Assembly (NCBI GenBank): GCA_001805845.1 | Contig: MHHA01000018.1 | Location: 1-9,193, forward strand | Source of the DNA: Omnitrophica WOR_2 bacterium RIFCSPLOWO2_12_FULL_46_30 | GTDB lineage: Bacteria > Omnitrophota > Gorgyraeia > Gygaellales > UBA12090 | DNA length: 9,193 nt | Direction of reading: 5' to 3' | Shown here: one piece after another, positions 6,055 through 9,193 of the stretch | How the letters are laid out: each line of letters starts with the position of its first letter | Numbering within the stretch: the first letter of the stretch is position 1 | Made by a program: the position numbers and the translations under genes | The notes under the pieces: generated by a model | What the model was told of the DNA's origin: nothing | The model's database searches: none | Seen by the model: only the letters and a program-made list of their open reading frames with translations

Positions 6055-7260
6055 TCAATTCAGGCGGCTCAATGCATAGGTAACCGCATTCGCCGTATCA
6101 TTCAAATCTTTATCTGAATGCGCCGATGAGATGAAACAAACCTCATCTGCCGACGGTGAAAGATAGACCCCGCAAGACAATAACTGATGAAAAAACTTCT
6201 TAAACTTAAGCTTGTCCCGAAAGCAGAAATTAAACATCGGGCCAAAACGGTTTAAGCATACCCCAACACCGCTTGTTTCAACTGCCTTGTCTAATCTTCT
6301 ATAGAATAATTCGCTTTTGTCATTGAGCTTTTTATAAAAGCCCGGGGTTTTAAGGAGCTCTAAGGTCTTCAGCCCGGCGCGGACTGCAACCGGATTTCCC
6401 GATAAAGTGCCTGCCTGATAAACGTTTCCTTCTGGCGCTAAGCAGCGCATAATTTCATCTTTACCGCCAAAACAAGCCAGGGGAAAACCTCCGCCAATAA
6501 TTTTTCCTAAACAGGTCAAATCAGGAATAATTCCAAAGACATTCTGCGCTGCGCCAAAACAAAAACGAAATCCGGTGATTACCTCATCAAATACGAGCAG
6601 GGCCTTATATCTTAAGGTTAATTTGCGCAATCCCTCAAGGAAACTCTTTTGCGGCAAGAGCAAACCGCTATTTGCGGCAATGGGCTCAACGATAACGCAG
6701 GCGATGTCGCGGTCTTCGCTCAGTGCCAGCTCAACCTGCTCTAACTTATTATAATCCAGATTGAGCACATCCCGGCTTAAATTTTCTGGTACGCCGCGCT
6801 TACCGGCTAAAAAATAATCGCCGTGGCCATGATAACATTCCTTGAATTTGATCAGTTTATTTTTTTTGCTATAGCCCCTGGCCGCCCGCACCGCTGACAT
6901 TGCCGCCTCTGTGCCGGAGGAAACCAGACGGATACGCTCCATTGAAGGGACTGCCTTAGTAATGCGCCGGGCAAATTCGGTCTCAATCTTCGTAGGCGCC
7001 CCATAGCTGGTTCCTTTTTCAACTGCCTTTTTTACCTCAAGAGAAACATCCCTATGAGCATGGCCCAGGAGCAATGCTCCCCAGGAAAGACAATAATCAA
7101 TATATGTTTTACCGTCTTCGCCAAAAATCTTAGAGCCGGAAGCCTTTTTTACAAATACCGGCGCGCCCCCTACCGCCTTAAAAGAACGCACCGGGCTGTT
7201 TACCCCCCCTGCAATGTATTTTTTTGCCTCCCGAAACAACCGTTCGTTTATTTCAGCCAT
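6055..7260 (-). CDS. hemL: glutamate-1-semialdehyde 2,1-aminomutase
   Basis: A 401-residue PLP enzyme converting glutamate-1-semialdehyde to 5-aminolevulinate in the C5 tetrapyrrole pathway. Diagnostic motifs are GGVNSPVR at 18-25, SGTEA at 115-119, YHGHGD at 143-148, DEVITGFR at 225-232, the PLP lysine K253 in CLGKIIGGGFP, and GTLSGNP at 284-290. It is shorter than typical HemL (about 425-430); most of the deficit appears just after YHGHGD, where the active-site gating loop lies in characterised enzymes. The start is ATG 7260, with AAGGA 9 nt upstream; it overlaps the end of hemB by 13 nt. A TTG seven codons earlier (7281) is less likely. In this operon the product probably feeds sirohaem for the sulfite reductase (inference). 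Confidence 0.94.
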   Translation of the reverse strand: MAEINERLFREAKKYIAGGVNSPVRSFKAVGGAPVFVKKASGSKIFGEDGKTYIDYCLSWGALLLGHAHRDVSLEVKKAVEKGTSYGAPTKIETEFARRITKAVPSMERIRLVSSGTEAAMSAVRAARGYSKKNKLIKFKECYHGHGDYFLAGKRGVPENLSRDVLNLDYNKLEQVELALSEDRDIACVIVEPIAANSGLLLPQKSFLEGLRKLTLRYKALLVFDEVITGFRFCFGAAQNVFGIIPDLTCLGKIIGGGFPLACFGGKDEIMRCLAPEGNVYQAGTLSGNPVAVRAGLKTLELLKTPGFYKKLNDKSELFYRRLDKAVETSGVGVCLNRFGPMFNFCFRDKLKFKKFFHQLLSCGVYLSPSADEVCFISSAHSDKDLNDTANAVTYALSRLN

Positions 7261-8267
7261 CTCGCCGCATCCTTTGCCCAATAACTAATAATAATATCTG
7301 CTCCTGCCCTTTTAATCGCTGTCAAAATCTCTAACGCTAATTCTTTTTCCGCTTCTGGCTTCTGGCTTCTGGTTTCTGGCTTTGCCGCCTTGGCGGCACC
7401 CCGCCTTGGCGGTGGCTGGCAATACGCCTTTACCATACTGTATTCTCCGCTGACATTGTAGGCGGCAATGGGCACGTTAAATTTCTCTTTTGCTCTTACG
7501 ATGATGTCCAAATACGCCAATGCCGGCTTAACCATCACGATGTCTGCGCCTTCCTGGATATCGGCTTCAATCTCTCTTAAGGGCTCATTCGCATTTCTAA
7601 AGTCCATCTGATAGCTCTTTCTATCGCCAAATTGCATACCGCTATCTGCGGCTTCTCTAAAAGGCCCGTAAAAATTGGAGGCGAATTTAGCGGAATAACC
7701 CATAATTGCGGTATCTTCAAAACCATTTGCGTCTAAGCCCCTGCGGATTGCATCAACCTGGCCATCCATCATGCTGCTGGGAGCCACAATATCCGCTCCT
7801 GCCCGGGCATGCGATAGAGCGATTTTGGCTAATACTTTTAGAGTTTCATCATTGTCCACTTCTAACCCATGGCCTGCTTTGATAATTCCGCAATGCCCAT
7901 GGCTGGTATAACCGCATAAACAAACATCGCTAACCACCGCTAAATCAGGGAAATTCTTTTTCAAAGATGCAACTGCCCGCTGAACGATGCCTTTTTCATC
8001 ATAAGCGTTTGTTGCTTTATCGTCCTTATCCCGGGGAATACCGAAAAGGATAATCGCATTTATGCCCGAACGTTTCAGGCCTTCTACGTCCTTTAATAAT
8101 TCATCTTCTGATAACCTGAATATCCCGGGCAGGGATTTTATCGGCTGCCTGAGCTTTTTTCCTGGAGAGACAAAATAAGGCATCACCAGATTAGATAGAT
8201 TTAAACGGACCTGCGCCGCTAACTCTCTTAAGGCAGGACTTTTTCTTAATCTCCTGAGCCTATGCAT
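7248..8267 (-). CDS. hemB: delta-aminolevulinic acid dehydratase (porphobilinogen synthase)
   Basis: A 339-residue HemB, condensing two 5-aminolevulinates into porphobilinogen. The two active-site lysines are K194 (MGYSAKFASNFYGPF) and K247 (MVKPALAYLD). C116-x-C118-x7-C126 forms the zinc-type site. YNVSGEYSMVK (270-280) and KRAGADIIISYWAK (319-332) bracket the substrate-binding C-terminal region. Between them, where homologues have about 13 residues with an A-Q-N-G-W-I type sequence, this protein has about 30, including a proline-, arginine- and lysine-rich run (about 285-306) encoded by palindromic and 7-bp tandem repeats. The frame is kept and the protein continues normally. The ATG shares a base with the stop of the JAMM gene (TAATG), indicating translational coupling; no close SD is seen. 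Whether the altered segment, near the active-site lid in known structures, affects activity is unknown. Confidence 0.94.
   Translation of the reverse strand: MHRLRRLRKSPALRELAAQVRLNLSNLVMPYFVSPGKKLRQPIKSLPGIFRLSEDELLKDVEGLKRSGINAIILFGIPRDKDDKATNAYDEKGIVQRAVASLKKNFPDLAVVSDVCLCGYTSHGHCGIIKAGHGLEVDNDETLKVLAKIALSHARAGADIVAPSSMMDGQVDAIRRGLDANGFEDTAIMGYSAKFASNFYGPFREAADSGMQFGDRKSYQMDFRNANEPLREIEADIQEGADIVMVKPALAYLDIIVRAKEKFNVPIAAYNVSGEYSMVKAYCQPPPRRGAAKAAKPETRSQKPEAEKELALEILTAIKRAGADIIISYWAKDAARWLK
7352..7379. repeat. 7-bp tandem repeat within hemB
   Basis: Four head-to-tail copies of CTTCTGG (plus strand); the fourth has T in place of the first C. Because 7 is not a multiple of 3, the repeat is read in all three frames and encodes a heptad-like K-P-E-T-R-S-Q / K-P-E-A-E run in HemB (residues about 296-306). 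It is immediately followed by palindromic DNA at 7384-7412. Confidence 0.9.
7384..7412. repeat. duplicated GC-rich near-palindrome within hemB
   Basis: CCGCCTTGGCGG occurs twice, at 7385-7396 and 7401-7412, spaced 16 bp start to start; the first extends to GCCGCCTTGGCGGC. Each copy can form a 5-6-bp stem with a tiny loop. Together with the tandem repeat at 7352-7379 this explains the extra P-P-P-R-R-G-A-A-K-A-A-K segment of HemB (about 285-296). It looks like a small repeat element tolerated inside a gene; its copy number elsewhere in the genome cannot be seen here. Confidence 0.85.
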
Positions 8268-8671
8268 TATTCAACTGTTAGCAATTCCTCTTCGCTAATC
8301 TTGCCCTCGCTAATCCGGAACGAACGCGCAACCGGCGGCCGCAGGCCAGCCAAAGAGACAATGATATAGGAACTATCCGGATAAAATGCCAGCTCTACAT
8401 CTCTTTTAGAAGGATAGGCCTCAACCTCAATATGAGAGTGGAATATAGCCAGCATCTCTAAATTTTCATTGCGCAGCTGTTTAAAAATTGTCAACTGCTC
8501 TTTAGAATCAATCGCATAACATAATTTAGGATTGTCCGAGATATTGGTTAAAGGATAAACCTCCTCCGCTATATTGTTTCTCCCGGCCAGGATACCGCAG
8601 GCCTCATCGGGGAATTTCTTTTGGCATTGCCCGATGAGCCGGGTTAAAAGTTCTTTTTTTAGAGTGAGCAT
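8267..8671 (-). CDS. JAMM/MPN-family metallopeptidase, Mec-like
   Basis: A 134-residue single-domain JAMM (MPN+) zinc peptidase. The catalytic set is present: E23 in PDEACGILAG, H78-S-H80, S88 and D91, in the spacing HxH-x7-S-x2-D. The proline that usually follows the second His (HSHP) is Ile81. In M. tuberculosis, Mec of this family releases cysteine from the CysO-cysteine adduct; related bacterial JAMM proteins (QbsD type) trim residues after a carrier's Gly-Gly. Here a CysO-like carrier with a four-residue tail and a ThiS-cysteine synthase fusion are encoded downstream, so both product release and precursor maturation are plausible (inference). The ATG follows the stop of the permease gene with no gap (TAAATG) and no separate SD is visible, so translation is probably coupled. 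The stop overlaps the hemB start. The family is secure; the substrate is inferred. Confidence 0.9.
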   Translation of the reverse strand: MLTLKKELLTRLIGQCQKKFPDEACGILAGRNNIAEEVYPLTNISDNPKLCYAIDSKEQLTIFKQLRNENLEMLAIFHSHIEVEAYPSKRDVELAFYPDSSYIIVSLAGLRPPVARSFRISEGKISEEELLTVE

Positions 8672-9193
8672 TTATATTTTAACAAATACAGACAACAAAA
8701 AATAAGAAAGCCCCAGGGAAATAAGCGGCGTAATAGCCCAGACGATAAAGGTCTTTCTGGTGATATGGTAATCCAATGTGCATTTATGGCCGTTTTTCAG
8801 GCAGCTTATGGCAAATATGGAAAAAAGGTTCAGCTGCACCAGGGACTGGGGTATGCCCAAAGACGAGGCAATAATCAGCAGGGTGGCGGTGACAAAAGAA
8901 ACCAAGACCCCGGAAATACCGCCTAAAGGCACAATCTCCTTTCCTACGGTCTCAAGCGGGCCTTTGCCGATGAGCCCTGCGCCAATTCCAAATAAAGGCG
9001 CAATGAGCCAGAGGCCGGCATTCACTCCCAGGATACCTGCGCCAAAGAGCGGGCCCGCGGCATTGGCTACGTTATTAGTGCCGATGGCAAAAGCCACATA
9101 ACAGCTTGCTGCCAGCGAAGCCCTCCTTAATTTTTTTTCATTGGCAAATACCGCCTGATAGAGATGCAGGTTGCCGTGTCTGGGCGGATAAAT
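8672..9193 (-). CDS. PiT-superfamily anion permease, C-terminal part (phosphate or CysP-type sulfate)
   Basis: The last 173 residues of an integral membrane transporter; the frame is open through the right edge, so the N-terminal half is missing. The PiT signature appears as GTNNVANAAGPL (38-49 of the fragment), preceded by a typical segment with basic residues and CYVAFAIG. About five hydrophobic segments are seen (roughly 28-52, 57-77, 92-111, 118-132 and 147-170), ending near the C-terminus. A GTG at 9097 could be mistaken for a start, but family-like sequence continues upstream of it. In the PiT signature the usual Asp (GANDVANA) is Asn here. PiT members carry phosphate, but B. subtilis CysP is a sulfate permease of this family; the sulfur genes downstream favour sulfate. 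The substrate remains uncertain. Confidence 0.85.
   Translation of the reverse strand: MYPPRHGNLHLYQAVFANEKKLRRASLAASCYVAFAIGTNNVANAAGPLFGAGILGVNAGLWLIAPLFGIGAGLIGKGPLETVGKEIVPLGGISGVLVSFVTATLLIIASSLGIPQSLVQLNLFSIFAISCLKNGHKCTLDYHITRKTFIVWAITPLISLGLSYFLLSVFVKI

Noticed and set aside
7352..7412. CRISPR array or frameshift in hemB
   Set aside because: The repeats are 7 and 12 bp with no regular spacers, and HemB motifs continue in the same frame on both sides, so it is neither CRISPR nor a broken gene.
8672..9097. A complete small membrane protein starting at GTG 9097
   Set aside because: The same frame stays open to the right edge and encodes permease-like sequence before the GTG, so this is an internal codon of a truncated gene.

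Overview
All genes in this window lie on the minus strand and read from high to low coordinates. They are very tightly packed: 13-nt and 1-nt overlaps, one zero-spacing junction, and a largest gap of about 41 nt. No promoter, intrinsic terminator, RNA gene, CRISPR array or insertion sequence was seen, and no stretch over 300 bases lacks a gene. The layout suggests an internal piece of one long operon cut by both window edges. The likely source is an uncultured, probably anaerobic bacterium of moderate GC. The gene fusions and the short palindromic and 7-bp repeats inside a coding region remind me of candidate-phylum genomes such as Omnitrophota, but that is a guess; no marker gene settles it.

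In transcription order: (1) C-terminal part of a PiT/CysP-type anion permease (9193-8672, cut by the edge); (2) a small JAMM/MPN metallopeptidase of the Mec type (8671-8267); (3) hemB (8267-7248) and (4) hemL (7260-6055), early tetrapyrrole genes; (5) a cysteine synthase carrying an N-terminal ThiS-like ubiquitin-fold domain with an internal Gly-Gly-Gly (6021-4885); (6) a sirohaem sulfite reductase fused to a helical region and a C-terminal TusA domain (4883-2535); (7) a threonine-synthase-like PLP enzyme with an N-terminal zinc ribbon (2493-1219); (8) a CysO/MoaD-like sulfur carrier whose Gly-Gly is followed by Ile-Asn-Pro-Arg (1208-918); (9) a MoeB/ThiF-type E1-like adenylyltransferase (886-62); (10) the first codons of a small protein that may be a NIL-domain protein (49-1).

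The genes fit one theme: reductive sulfur assimilation through protein thiocarboxylates. The permease may import sulfate. HemL and HemB make porphobilinogen, which can feed sirohaem for the sulfite reductase. The reductase makes sulfide and may pass it, or a persulfide, to its TusA cysteine. The E1-like enzyme would adenylate a carrier ending in Gly-Gly, which becomes a thiocarboxylate, and the PLP enzymes would use it to make cysteine or a related amino acid. The JAMM peptidase would trim precursors and/or release the product, as Mec does with CysO-cysteine in Mycobacterium tuberculosis.

The most notable point is that neither ubiquitin-like carrier ends in Gly-Gly: one has a four-residue tail encoded almost entirely inside a perfect 17-bp hairpin, and the other is fused to cysteine synthase. 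Both would seem to need proteolytic maturation, and a JAMM peptidase is encoded in the same gene row. A second notable point is an in-frame repeat insertion near the end of HemB.
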